The translations under genes and the position numbers were made by a program. DNA of 64,000 bases, from the NCBI RefSeq assembly GCF_026168515.1, contig NZ_CP093443.1:1922001-1986000 (forward strand). The letters run 5' to 3'. Of the stretch, positions 50,925 to 58,566 are shown in pieces. Under the pieces are notes generated by a model that saw only the letters and a list, made by a program, of their open reading frames with translations, made no database searches and was not told the DNA's origin. How positions within the stretch are numbered: the first letter of the stretch is position 1; every line of letters begins with the position of its first letter. The DNA is from Brevibacterium spongiae (GTDB taxonomy: Bacteria > Actinomycetota > Actinomycetes > Actinomycetales > Brevibacteriaceae).

Positions 50925-51968
50925 ATGAAGTCTTTCGGATTCTTGAGTTTCGGTCACTATGAGACCGAAGGCGCACTTGACGCCGGGCAGATGCTCCACG
51001 ACGCGGTCGAGATCGCGAACGGTGCGGACGAACTCGGCGTCAACGGCGCCTACTTCCGCGTCCATCATTTCGCCGCTCAATCGGCTTCACCGATGCCGCT
51101 GCTGTCAGCGATCGCGGCCCGCACAGAACGCATCGAAGTCGGCACCGGAGTGATCGACATGCGGTATGAGAATCCGCTCTACCTCGCCGAGGAGGCCGCC
51201 GCCCTCGATCTTCTATCCGACCACCGGTTGGCGCTGGGCATCAGCCGCGGTTCACCCGAACCCGCGCTGCGCGGTTGGGAGTCCTTCGGCTACGAGGACC
51301 TGAGCGAACCCAAGGCCGCAACCATGGCCCGGGAGAAGTTCGACCGGTTCCTCCGTGCCGTCAGAGGCGAACGCCTGGCCCCGGCAGATCCCGCGCAGTT
51401 CGGTCCCGGGGCGCGTCTGCGAGTCGAACCCCATTCGCCAGGGCTCGAACGACGCATCTGGTGGGGAGCCGGATCCGGTGCCACAGCAGAATGGGCGGCT
51501 CAGCAAGGTGTCAACCTCATGAGTTCGACCCTGCTCACCGAGGCGACCGGAGCCTCCTTCGGAGACCTGCAAGCCGAGCAGATCGAACGCTACCGTGCCG
51601 CTTGGCGCGAAGCCGGTCACGACTGGACACCGCGGGTATCAGTGAGCCGCAGCATCTTCCCGATCACAACGGACCTCGATGACCTCTATTTCGGGCGGAG
51701 AGGTCGTGGTCAGGGCGACCAGATCGGCATCATCGACGACACCCGCTCGACCTTCGGCAAGACCTATGCGGGCGAACCCGATCGCCTCGTCGAAGAGCTC
51801 CGCGCGGATGCGGCGATAGCGGCCGCCGACACCCTCATGCTCACCATCCCCAGCCAGCTCGGCGTCGACTACAACCTGCACATCCTCGAATCGTTCGCCG
51901 AACACGTCGCACCGAGCCTGGGCTGGAATCCCAATACCCACGGGCCCGTCAAGGGATACGCGATCTGA
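50925..51968 (+). CDS. LLM-class flavin-dependent oxidoreductase (luciferase-like)
   Basis: The 347-residue product is a bacterial-luciferase-like TIM-barrel protein that binds reduced FMN or F420. It shows FGFLSFGHYE at the N-terminus, ANGADELGVNGAYFRVHHF near residue 32, RTERIEVGTGVIDMRYENPLYLAEEAAALDLLS near residue 66 and the LALGISRGSP segment near residue 101. Length and motif order match the family. The substrate is unknown, and no flavin reductase is adjacent. Confidence 0.88.
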   Translation: MKSFGFLSFGHYETEGALDAGQMLHDAVEIANGADELGVNGAYFRVHHFAAQSASPMPLLSAIAARTERIEVGTGVIDMRYENPLYLAEEAAALDLLSDHRLALGISRGSPEPALRGWESFGYEDLSEPKAATMAREKFDRFLRAVRGERLAPADPAQFGPGARLRVEPHSPGLERRIWWGAGSGATAEWAAQQGVNLMSSTLLTEATGASFGDLQAEQIERYRAAWREAGHDWTPRVSVSRSIFPITTDLDDLYFGRRGRGQGDQIGIIDDTRSTFGKTYAGEPDRLVEELRADAAIAAADTLMLTIPSQLGVDYNLHILESFAEHVAPSLGWNPNTHGPVKGYAI

Positions 51969-52007
51969 GCCCTGTGGCAGTGCTAATGGCGGTGCTACTC
52001 TTTGGGC

Positions 52008-52583
52008 ATGGTGGTGCGCCGTTTGGAGAGCCTTGGCCTGATCATCGGGCCCTTGCTGTTTGCGCTGTCACCGCTCTTTTGGGTTGACGGTCACTATGGT
52101 GTGACCGGTGGTCTCCTCATCGCCATGGCATCCGTGCCGTGGGTGTACGGACTCATCGGGGAGTACCGCACCCTCCGCCCCCGGCTTCCGCTCTTGTCAG
52201 GGCTCTGGATGCTGCTGGTGCTGATAGGCATGTTCGGCACCGTCGCGTTCGGGCTGCAAGGGGTGTTCGAGAGTGTCCTCGGAGCCACCGAGTCCTCCTC
52301 GCTGGCTGCTTTTGAGAGTTATCCACTCTCGGTGACCATTGTCTTGATTTTGGCGGGTCCGGTCTTTCCTGCCGCTCTTCTGAGTCTGGGCGCGATGCAT
52401 TGGTGGACCGGTCTCACACCGCGTTGGAGCGCAGTGCTGTTGGTGCTCGCGGCAGCCGCGTTCCCAGTCGCACGGGTCACCCGCTCGGTCCCTGTTGCAT
52501 TCATCGCTGATCTCGTCATGCTCGCGGCGTTCTGCGCGGTCGCCTGGTTCGCGTGGAATCGCAGGAATGAGATTGCCGCATAG
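52008..52583 (+). CDS. Hypothetical integral membrane protein
   Basis: The 191-residue product has five to six hydrophobic helices with short loops and a basic end (WNRRNEIAA). No family was recognised. ATG 52008 lies about 7 nt after a TACTCT box, so the message could be leaderless; a TTG at 52002 is an alternative start. It follows the luciferase-like gene by 39 bp, but a functional link is not evident. Confidence 0.65.
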   Translation: MVVRRLESLGLIIGPLLFALSPLFWVDGHYGVTGGLLIAMASVPWVYGLIGEYRTLRPRLPLLSGLWMLLVLIGMFGTVAFGLQGVFESVLGATESSSLAAFESYPLSVTIVLILAGPVFPAALLSLGAMHWWTGLTPRWSAVLLVLAAAAFPVARVTRSVPVAFIADLVMLAAFCAVAWFAWNRRNEIAA

Positions 52584-52740
52584 TCTCCCGCAGCCACGGC
52601 CGCCTGTGCCATATGTGAATCCGCTGAGCAAAAATCCGGAACGGGCAAGATCCCTTGAACCGGACTCGTCGTTGTGAAACGTTCGTTGATGTCCGATGTC
52701 GAACTGATGCAGAGACACAGAAAGAGTAGGAAGGCAGATC

Positions 52741-53001
52741 ATGTCGACTCTCAAGAAGGCACTCACCACCGGAGCCGCGGCGCTGGGACTGTCCGCGGGA
52801 ATGCTTGTCGTGGCCGCACCGGCCCAGGCTGACACACACGGAGAGTGGTTCAACAACCGGACGACTTGCGAACGGGCTACCGATGCCCGTGCCGCCCACT
52901 ACCGCGCCTCCGGCTACACGGTCAGCGTGCAGACGTACTGCAAGGGCGAGCAGTACATCGGGTACATGCCCCAGTACTATTCCGAGATCTCCTACAACTG
53001 A
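52741..53001 (+). CDS. Small secreted protein with signal peptide
   Basis: The 86-residue precursor has a clear Sec signal peptide: basic start MSTLKKA, hydrophobic core of about 18 residues and cleavage after APAQA (about residue 30). The mature part of about 56 residues is rich in Tyr and polar residues and has two cysteines (in TTCERA and TYCKGE), enough for one disulfide. AGGAAGG lies about 8 nt before ATG 52741. It resembles small exported proteins of actinobacteria without known function. Confidence 0.78.
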   Translation: MSTLKKALTTGAAALGLSAGMLVVAAPAQADTHGEWFNNRTTCERATDARAAHYRASGYTVSVQTYCKGEQYIGYMPQYYSEISYN

Positions 53002-53141
53002 CCTCGGGGAACACGTCCCGAACACGTCGCACCCGCTCCCGGGCAGATACCTGGAGGCAAATGCTGCAGAACCGCATCGGGCCGCCATCGGCATACGTAT
53101 GATGAGACCAAGGAGAAACGATGCATAGATGAGGGGATTGC

Positions 53142-54581
53142 GTGAGCGAGAGCACGAAGATGACGCAGACGCAGAAGCGCATCCTCATCATCGGCCTTGT
53201 TCCCCTCTTCATGTCACTGCTGTCGGTCTCGAGCATCAACGTCGTCCTCCCCTCGATCTCCTCGGACATCCACGCCTCCACCTCGGCACTGCAGTGGGTG
53301 CTTACCGGGTACGCTCTGTCTTTCGGAGTCGTCCTCGTCGCCGCAGGACGGGCCGGTGACGTCTTCGGGCGCGGCCAGCTGTTCATGATCGGGGTGGGTC
53401 TCTTCGGACTCTCCTCACTGGTCTCCGGCATCGCGCCGGACCCGCTGACGCTCAATATCGCCCGTGTGTTCATGGGCTTGGGGTCCGGATTGCTCAACCC
53501 GCAGGTCGTCGGTCTCCTCCAGCAGTACTTCCAAGGCCCACCGCGGGGTCGAGCCTTCGGATTGATGGGCACCACAGTCGGGCTGTCCGTCGCGATCGGA
53601 CCAGTGCTCGGCGGGGCGTTCATCGCTCTCTTCGGAAGCGACCTCGGCTGGCGTGCGACCTTCCTCGTCAACGTTCCCTTCGCGATCGCCTCTCTGATCC
53701 TCGCCCGAGCCTGGCTGCCGACCGGCGCCTGGCGACCGGCCGTCATCGAAGGCGCCACTAACGAGAAGAACAACAGAGACCTCGACCCCATCGGAGTCGT
53801 TCTGCTCGGTCTCGGAGTGCTCCTCGTCCTCCTGCCCTTCGTGGAATCTTCGGTCGGCTGGTTCATCTGGTTCGCCCTCCCGTTGGGACTGGCCGCGATC
53901 TGGGCATGGACCAGATGGGAACGCCGCTATGCTCGTCTGGGACGCCCGCCGATGGTCGACCTCGATCTCTTCCGCATCCGCAGCTTCAGCAACGGCTCGA
54001 TCATCATCACCCTCTACTTCCTCGGCGTGACCAGCGTCTGGGTCTTAGTAGCGATGTACATGCAGCAGGGATTGGGCCACTCGGCTCTGGCCGCGGGAAT
54101 GATCGGACTGCCCGCAGCGCTCCTGTCGGCCATCTCCGCCGATGTGTCCGGTCGTTTTGTCTTTCAGATCGGCCGCCGCCTCGTTGTGTGGGGGATCGTC
54201 ACCTGTTTGGTCGGTCTCGTTGCCACCATCGGCGTCGTCGTGCTGCTCTCGCAGGGGATCGGCAGCGAATGGTGGATGCTGCTCACATTGGCATTCATCG
54301 GCACGGCCCAGGGCATGGTCATCAGTCCCAACCAGACCCTGACGCTGCAGGAAGTTCCGCTGAAGTATGCCGGGTCCTCCGGCGGTGTGCTCCAGACGGG
54401 GCAGCGGATCGGCACCTCGATGGGCCTGGCGATCATGACCGCTCTCGCGTTCTCGATCACCGCGGTGAGCAACTGGCATATGGGGATGGTCGGGGCCTTC
54501 GCAGCGATCGCCGTGATCGTCGTCCTCGCCGGCATCGTCGGACTCGTCGAGGTTCGCCGAGGCGGCCGCCGCCGCAGGTGA
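53142..54581 (+). CDS. MFS drug:H+ antiporter, DHA2 (14-TMS) family
   Basis: The 479-residue product has about 14 hydrophobic helices and DHA2-family features: INVVLPSISSDIHAS near residue 26, LQWVLTGYALSFG near 47, the motif GRAGDVFGRGQLF near 69 and the motif-C-like GLSVAIGPVLGGAFI near 147. Such pumps export drugs, dyes or detergents. GTG 53142 has GAGGGG upstream. No TetR or MarR regulator is adjacent. Confidence 0.88.
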   Translation: MSESTKMTQTQKRILIIGLVPLFMSLLSVSSINVVLPSISSDIHASTSALQWVLTGYALSFGVVLVAAGRAGDVFGRGQLFMIGVGLFGLSSLVSGIAPDPLTLNIARVFMGLGSGLLNPQVVGLLQQYFQGPPRGRAFGLMGTTVGLSVAIGPVLGGAFIALFGSDLGWRATFLVNVPFAIASLILARAWLPTGAWRPAVIEGATNEKNNRDLDPIGVVLLGLGVLLVLLPFVESSVGWFIWFALPLGLAAIWAWTRWERRYARLGRPPMVDLDLFRIRSFSNGSIIITLYFLGVTSVWVLVAMYMQQGLGHSALAAGMIGLPAALLSAISADVSGRFVFQIGRRLVVWGIVTCLVGLVATIGVVVLLSQGIGSEWWMLLTLAFIGTAQGMVISPNQTLTLQEVPLKYAGSSGGVLQTGQRIGTSMGLAIMTALAFSITAVSNWHMGMVGAFAAIAVIVVLAGIVGLVEVRRGGRRRR

Positions 54582-54717
54582 ATCACCGCCGTTGAGCATT
54601 CCGCCAGGTCGTCACGGACCTCAGCTGTCAGCGCAATAATGTTACAGATTTTAGACAATCCGCTGTGTCCGAATGTGGAAGACTGTGAACGCACATCAGC
54701 CCACGGAAGGATGAATA

Positions 54718-55989
54718 GTGGTCGAGGCTGTACCCGAAGACGACCTGGCGCTCGAGGATCTCGTTCGCTCGGGTGGGATCGAAACGTATTTCGCACCGGT
54801 CGTCGATGCCCTCACCTTCCATCGGGTCGGTCATCAGATTCTCCAAGCGCCCGTCGGTGATCCGGAGCTGGGTCGTGCCGAGTCGGACAGCTTGAGATCG
54901 GCGATGCGTGCTTCGTCGATGATCGGTGACATCGATGCCTCACTGCGCGATACCGCACTGCGGACTGCCGAGGGCACAGGTCTGCCGAAGTCGAATCGAC
55001 TGTTCCTCCACGCCGAGGCCGAGTCCTTCGCCACTCTCGAGGACCGCACCGGCGAGCCGGACCGCTCCGTGATCCTCCAGCTCGACGCCAATCGCGTCGC
55101 GAACTCTCCCGCCTCGGTGCTGCGCTCGGTGCGCTCAGCCCGGTCTCTCGGCTGGGGAGTGGGCATGTCGTCGGTCGGTGCCGATCTGCGCAGTGCGTCT
55201 TTCGTACCCCTCGTCAACCCCTCGGTCGTCGGCCTGCATCCGGACGTGCTGCGCATCGACTCCGACTCCCATCTGGCTGAGCTCAACCGCCTCCTCCATG
55301 CTCATATCGAACGCACCGGTGCGGTCATCCTCGCCGATGGAGTCGAGTCCGAAGACGACCTCGACCGGGTGCGTGCACTCGGTGCCCGTTTCATGTCCGG
55401 TCCCTACTTCGGTGAGGCGACACAGGAGCCGCATCCGTTCTCGGAGCCGAACGAGGACGCGCTGGTCTCGCACTATTCGCGCAACCTTCCCGCACTGGGA
55501 ACTCCCTACTCGATCTCTCAGGGTCTGCGACGTGAACCGCTGGTGATGAACCGTGAAATGCTCATCGCCCAGATCGCCGCGCTCGAAGAACGTGCTCTGG
55601 CGTCGGGCACAGCGACGATCACTCTGGGGGTCTTCGGCGAGGACGAGACGTTCTCCGAACCGACGCGTGACCGCTATGAGAAGATCCGCGACACCGTCGG
55701 CCTGACCGCGATGTTCTCCGGCGGGTTCGACGGACCGCCCATCCCGGGTGTGCGCACAGGACTCGTCGACGCGTCGGACCCGATGCGCAATGAGCACGGC
55801 GTCGTCGTGGTCGGACCCGACTGGTCGGGCATGGTCGCTGCGTCGAAACGGAACGACCCCGGCAGCGACGGGCAGACCGAATACGACGTCTACATCACCA
55901 CCGACCGGTACACCTGCGTCGACGCCGCCCGCAGCGTCCTCACTCGGGTTGCTCCGCTCAACGGCGCTGCGGCAGCGCAGCGAGCCTGA
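54718..55989 (+). CDS. Degenerate EAL domain plus DICT sensory domain protein
   Basis: Residues about 18-240 align in pattern with EAL c-di-GMP phosphodiesterases, but the key residues are lost: the EAL motif position reads HQILQ, LKID reads LRID and the AEGVE motif reads ADGVES. Only the GPYFG end is preserved, so catalysis is unlikely. Residues about 270-420 resemble the DICT domain (MNREMLIAQIAALEERAL, FSGGFDG, VVVGPDWSGMVA), a putative light or ligand sensor found with two-component proteins. The start is GTG 54718 after AAGGA. A signalling or c-di-GMP-binding role is inferred. Confidence 0.75.
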   Translation: MVEAVPEDDLALEDLVRSGGIETYFAPVVDALTFHRVGHQILQAPVGDPELGRAESDSLRSAMRASSMIGDIDASLRDTALRTAEGTGLPKSNRLFLHAEAESFATLEDRTGEPDRSVILQLDANRVANSPASVLRSVRSARSLGWGVGMSSVGADLRSASFVPLVNPSVVGLHPDVLRIDSDSHLAELNRLLHAHIERTGAVILADGVESEDDLDRVRALGARFMSGPYFGEATQEPHPFSEPNEDALVSHYSRNLPALGTPYSISQGLRREPLVMNREMLIAQIAALEERALASGTATITLGVFGEDETFSEPTRDRYEKIRDTVGLTAMFSGGFDGPPIPGVRTGLVDASDPMRNEHGVVVVGPDWSGMVAASKRNDPGSDGQTEYDVYITTDRYTCVDAARSVLTRVAPLNGAAAAQRA

Positions 55990-56081
55990 TCGCCGCCTCG
56001 GACGGGCGGCCGACTCCGGGCGATGGCGGTGTCTCAGAAATGGGACGAGGCCCACCGGTGGTGCTAATCTTGTCTCGGCTG

Positions 56082-56158
56082 GCCCCCGTAGCTCAGCTGG
56101 TCAGAGCAGGGAACTCATAATTCCTTGGTCGTCGGTTCAAGTCCGACCGGGGGCACCA
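56082..56158 (+). tRNA. tRNA-Met (anticodon CAT)
   Basis: The cloverleaf has acceptor GCCCCCG/CGGGGGC, D loop of 9 nt, anticodon stem GGGAA/TTCCT with loop CTCATAA, T arm GTCGG/CCGAC and an encoded CCA (56156-56158). The paired first acceptor base and lack of three G-C pairs at the anticodon stem end argue against an initiator. An elongator Met is most likely, though a lysidine-modified Ile tRNA cannot be excluded. A TAATCT box lies 12 bp upstream. Confidence 0.93.
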
Positions 56159-56199
56159 GATGACGCGCACGGCCCTGAGCGGCGTGCGGCTGAGGACTG

Positions 56200-56718
56200 T
56201 CAGGCCTCGTTCTGCGGATGATCGGACCGCGGGCTGAGTTCGAAGGTTGCTCCCGACAACGGTGCATACGCCGTGATCGTCCCGTCAGATTCGGCAAGGA
56301 TTTCGGCCATTCTCATATCTTCGGCCATGCGCTCTTGTCGAAGGCGCCTGAACGCAGCCTCGGCGGTCGGGTTCTCGGAAGGAGACGTCGCCCTCAGGGT
56401 GACCTGGCCGTACCGGTCCTCGATCGAATCGCACGTGATGACGAACCGCGGGCCCACCTCGGCGGACACACGCTCTGCAAGTCTGAGACCTTCCTCCTCA
56501 TGTGCGACCCCTGCCGCCCGCGACACGAACTCGAAATCATCGGTTCGGGACTCGTAAAAGGACTTCTCCCAACGCTCGAGGTCCGAGACGAGCGCGGCAG
56601 TCAGACCTGTGTCGCAGTAGTCGACCGGCCCATCGAACCACAGCACGGTATCCGCATAGTCGGGGAACATGCGGATGGTGTCGTACTGTGCGTCCGGATC
56701 AGTGAACTCATCGGTCAT
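56200..56718 (-). CDS. Hypothetical acidic protein
   Basis: The 172-residue product is soluble and acidic, with an N-terminal part rich in aromatics (TDEFTDPDAQYDTIRMF, VLWFDGPVDYC) and a C-terminal helical half. No signal peptide, membrane segment or known domain was recognised. ATG 56718 has a TGGGG just upstream. It lies between the tRNA-Met gene and a copy of that tRNA's 3' end, on the opposite strand, so it may be acquired DNA. Confidence 0.6.
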   Translation of the reverse strand: MTDEFTDPDAQYDTIRMFPDYADTVLWFDGPVDYCDTGLTAALVSDLERWEKSFYESRTDDFEFVSRAAGVAHEEEGLRLAERVSAEVGPRFVITCDSIEDRYGQVTLRATSPSENPTAEAAFRRLRQERMAEDMRMAEILAESDGTITAYAPLSGATFELSPRSDHPQNEA

Positions 56719-56756
56719 CCCCACAGCGTAGCCAAAACAGATCGGCGACGTTGGGC

Positions 56757-56786
56757 GCTGGTTCAAGTCTGGCCGGGGGCACTCCA
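56757..56786 (+). repeat. Partial copy of the tRNA-Met 3' end (possible attachment site)
   Basis: This 30-nt segment matches the T arm and acceptor 3' strand of the tRNA at 56082, including TTCAAGT and CCGGGGGCA, with a few substitutions and a 2-nt change before the terminal CCA. No matching 5' half lies upstream, so it is not a complete tRNA. Confidence 0.65.
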
Positions 56787-56806
56787 GCCGAACGGCCGCT
56801 GATCAG

Positions 56807-57289
56807 TCAGGCCTTCTGCTGCGAAGCCCTTCGACGTCGGGTTCTGCTCTTCACTTCACGCACGATCATTTCACCGCTGATGAACAGCGCGACGAGAGGC
56901 GTGAACAGCAGAATCAGCGCGGGAACGCTCATAAGTACTCGGGGAAGAATTTCGTACTCCATGTAGCCGAACCGGTTGAAGATCATGTCGTTGACGACGG
57001 ACGCAGCGATTCCCGTGATGAGCAGCACGAGGTACGTGTGGCCGAGGAATCGACCGAGTTTCTTCCGCGGGGATAAGAGCACGACCATGAACGTGATCAC
57101 CGGTGCCAGCATTGCGTCAGACACGTCATTCACGTTGTGCAGGGTGAAGAATGTGTTCGCTTCGAGGTGACCTGCCAATGAGAACGAGTAGTAAATTGCT
57201 CCGGCGAGCAGAACCAGAACGGCAACAGCGAGGTTCATCGCGGGTCGGGTCATATCAAAACTGTTTTCTGCCGACCCCGCATTGTTCAT
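56807..57289 (-). CDS. Hypothetical four-helix membrane protein
   Basis: The 160-residue product has four hydrophobic helices (about residues 18-38, 56-72, 83-103, 116-138) and a strongly basic C-terminus (KSRTRRRRASQQK). The start ATG 57289 has no clear ribosome-binding site. The coding sequence is less GC-rich than its surroundings, with AT-containing codons in the first half. It lies just beyond the partial tRNA copy. No family was recognised. Confidence 0.62.
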   Translation of the reverse strand: MNNAGSAENSFDMTRPAMNLAVAVLVLLAGAIYYSFSLAGHLEANTFFTLHNVNDVSDAMLAPVITFMVVLLSPRKKLGRFLGHTYLVLLITGIAASVVNDMIFNRFGYMEYEILPRVLMSVPALILLFTPLVALFISGEMIVREVKSRTRRRRASQQKA

Positions 57290-57504
57290 GACTGTCTTGT
57301 GTCTCCGTTCCTGCTCCCATGCCCCATCGACTCTACATGTCGTCCGGTGGGCCTTCAGTCTCGGACGTTCCTCACGCGGCTCCGACGGACACCCGATGCC
57401 ACCAGCATCTTTGGTGCTTGGCTGCAGGTGAGATATCGACTATCATGTGGTCAGCACCTCCTTTCGGATCGTAGGGGAAGACGTATCCGAGGTAGGAGGC
57501 AGAA

Positions 57505-58002
57505 ATGGATATGACACAGGGCGTACTCTTCGTCCACTCAGCACCTCGTGCGCTGTGCCCTCACATCGAATGGGCCGCGGGCGGGGCTATCGGCGCACAG
57601 GCACGCTTCGACTGGACACCCCAGCCGGCAGCACCCGGGCTTGTGCGCGCAGAAGTCTGCTGGCGCGCGCCTGCAGGCTCCGGAGCACGCATCGCTTCGG
57701 CTCTGCGCGGCTGGGACTCACTCCGCTATGAAGTCACCGAAGAGCCCTCAGCGGGTGTCGACGGCGGCCGGTGGAGCCACACCCCGGACCTCGGAATCTA
57801 CCACGCCGTGACAGATACCGCAGGCAACATCCTCGTCCCCGAAGACCGCATCCGATCCGTCATGGAACGCGCTGCCGGGGACCCCGCGAAGTTCTCCTCG
57901 GAGATGGCCGTCGCACTCGGCGAAGCCTGGGACGAGGAACTCGACGCCTTCCGCCACGCCGGCGAGGGCGCCCCGGTCCGCTGGCTGACCAAGGTCGGCT
58001 GA
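57505..58002 (+). CDS. DUF3145 family protein
   Basis: DUF3145 is a conserved actinobacterial family of unknown function that often lies beside fatty-acid synthesis genes, as here. The 165-residue product has the family pattern: VLFVHSAPRALCPHIEWAAGGAIG at the start, DWTPQPAAPG, WDSLRYEVTEEPS near residue 70 and the WSHTPDLGIYHAVTDTAGNILVPEDRIR block near residue 88. It has no signal peptide or helix. AGGAGG lies 8 nt before ATG 57505. Confidence 0.88.
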   Translation: MDMTQGVLFVHSAPRALCPHIEWAAGGAIGAQARFDWTPQPAAPGLVRAEVCWRAPAGSGARIASALRGWDSLRYEVTEEPSAGVDGGRWSHTPDLGIYHAVTDTAGNILVPEDRIRSVMERAAGDPAKFSSEMAVALGEAWDEELDAFRHAGEGAPVRWLTKVG

Positions 58003-58154
58003 TTCGCTTCCGGACCGTCAGCAGTGTCGCGTCGGTCCGGCGGCTCGCTCACGCTTGAAGGGCACACCCTTCCTACCTCGGGTGTGTCCTTTGGCGTGCG
58101 CACCAGTGCTCAGAATCGGTCGCTGAAAACGTGCCGCGGAGGCATCTCACGTTG

Positions 58155-58229
58155 GCGAGCACACGTCCCGCCCACGTTCACGAGCACACGCCCCGCCCAC
58201 GGTGACGAGCACACGCCCCGCCCTTGCGT
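58155..58229. repeat. Three tandem repeats of about 25 bp
   Basis: Units at about 58155, 58180 and 58206 share the core CGAGCACACGCCCCGCCC with one or two changes each and a short variable part. Confidence 0.8.
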
Positions 58230-58486
58230 TCCTCGCTGCCAAAACCATTGTGGCTCTGTCGGCTCTGAATTCATCACGTTCTTCCGTGTGCTGTTCAGAG
58301 GAAGGTGAGCTGATTCGTCGGACAGTTCCGGCACAAGTCGGACAGCTCCGGTACAACGGCGTCGTCGTGGTCGCGCCTGAGCCGAACTGTGGCAATGAAG
58401 CCCCGTACACCGAAAAGGCCCACTTGAAGCTGAGCGTCCAGTTTCAACCTGGGGTGCTCAGCCGCAAGCGGGCCGAAATGCTTCTC

Positions 58487-58516
58487 GGTGCCGGTGCCGG
58501 TGCCGGTGCCGGTGCC
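58487..58516. repeat. Hexanucleotide microsatellite (GGTGCC)5
   Basis: Five uninterrupted GGTGCC units lie 50 bp from the end of fabF, a length that could vary by slippage. Confidence 0.9.
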
Positions 58517-58566
58517 GAACGTCGACGGCTCAACCCTCGAGGAGCCGTGCCGAAGACGCTGCGGAC

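Larger units (their letters stand above)
58003..58566. other. 564-bp convergent intergenic region, no gene supported
   Basis: Between DUF3145 and fabF no frame shows recognisable protein features. The region holds a tandem repeat of about 25 bp (58155-58229) and five exact GGTGCC copies (58487-58516), plus a small AGGGCACACCCTT-like dyad near 58060-58090. Confidence 0.55.

Noticed and set aside
56690-56790. Second tRNA gene at the partial tRNA-Met copy
   Set aside because: Only the T arm and acceptor 3' strand are present; no matching 5' acceptor, D arm or anticodon arm lies upstream.
58155-58229. CRISPR-like array
   Set aside because: There are only three units with almost no spacer between them and no cas gene in the window, so it is a plain tandem repeat.
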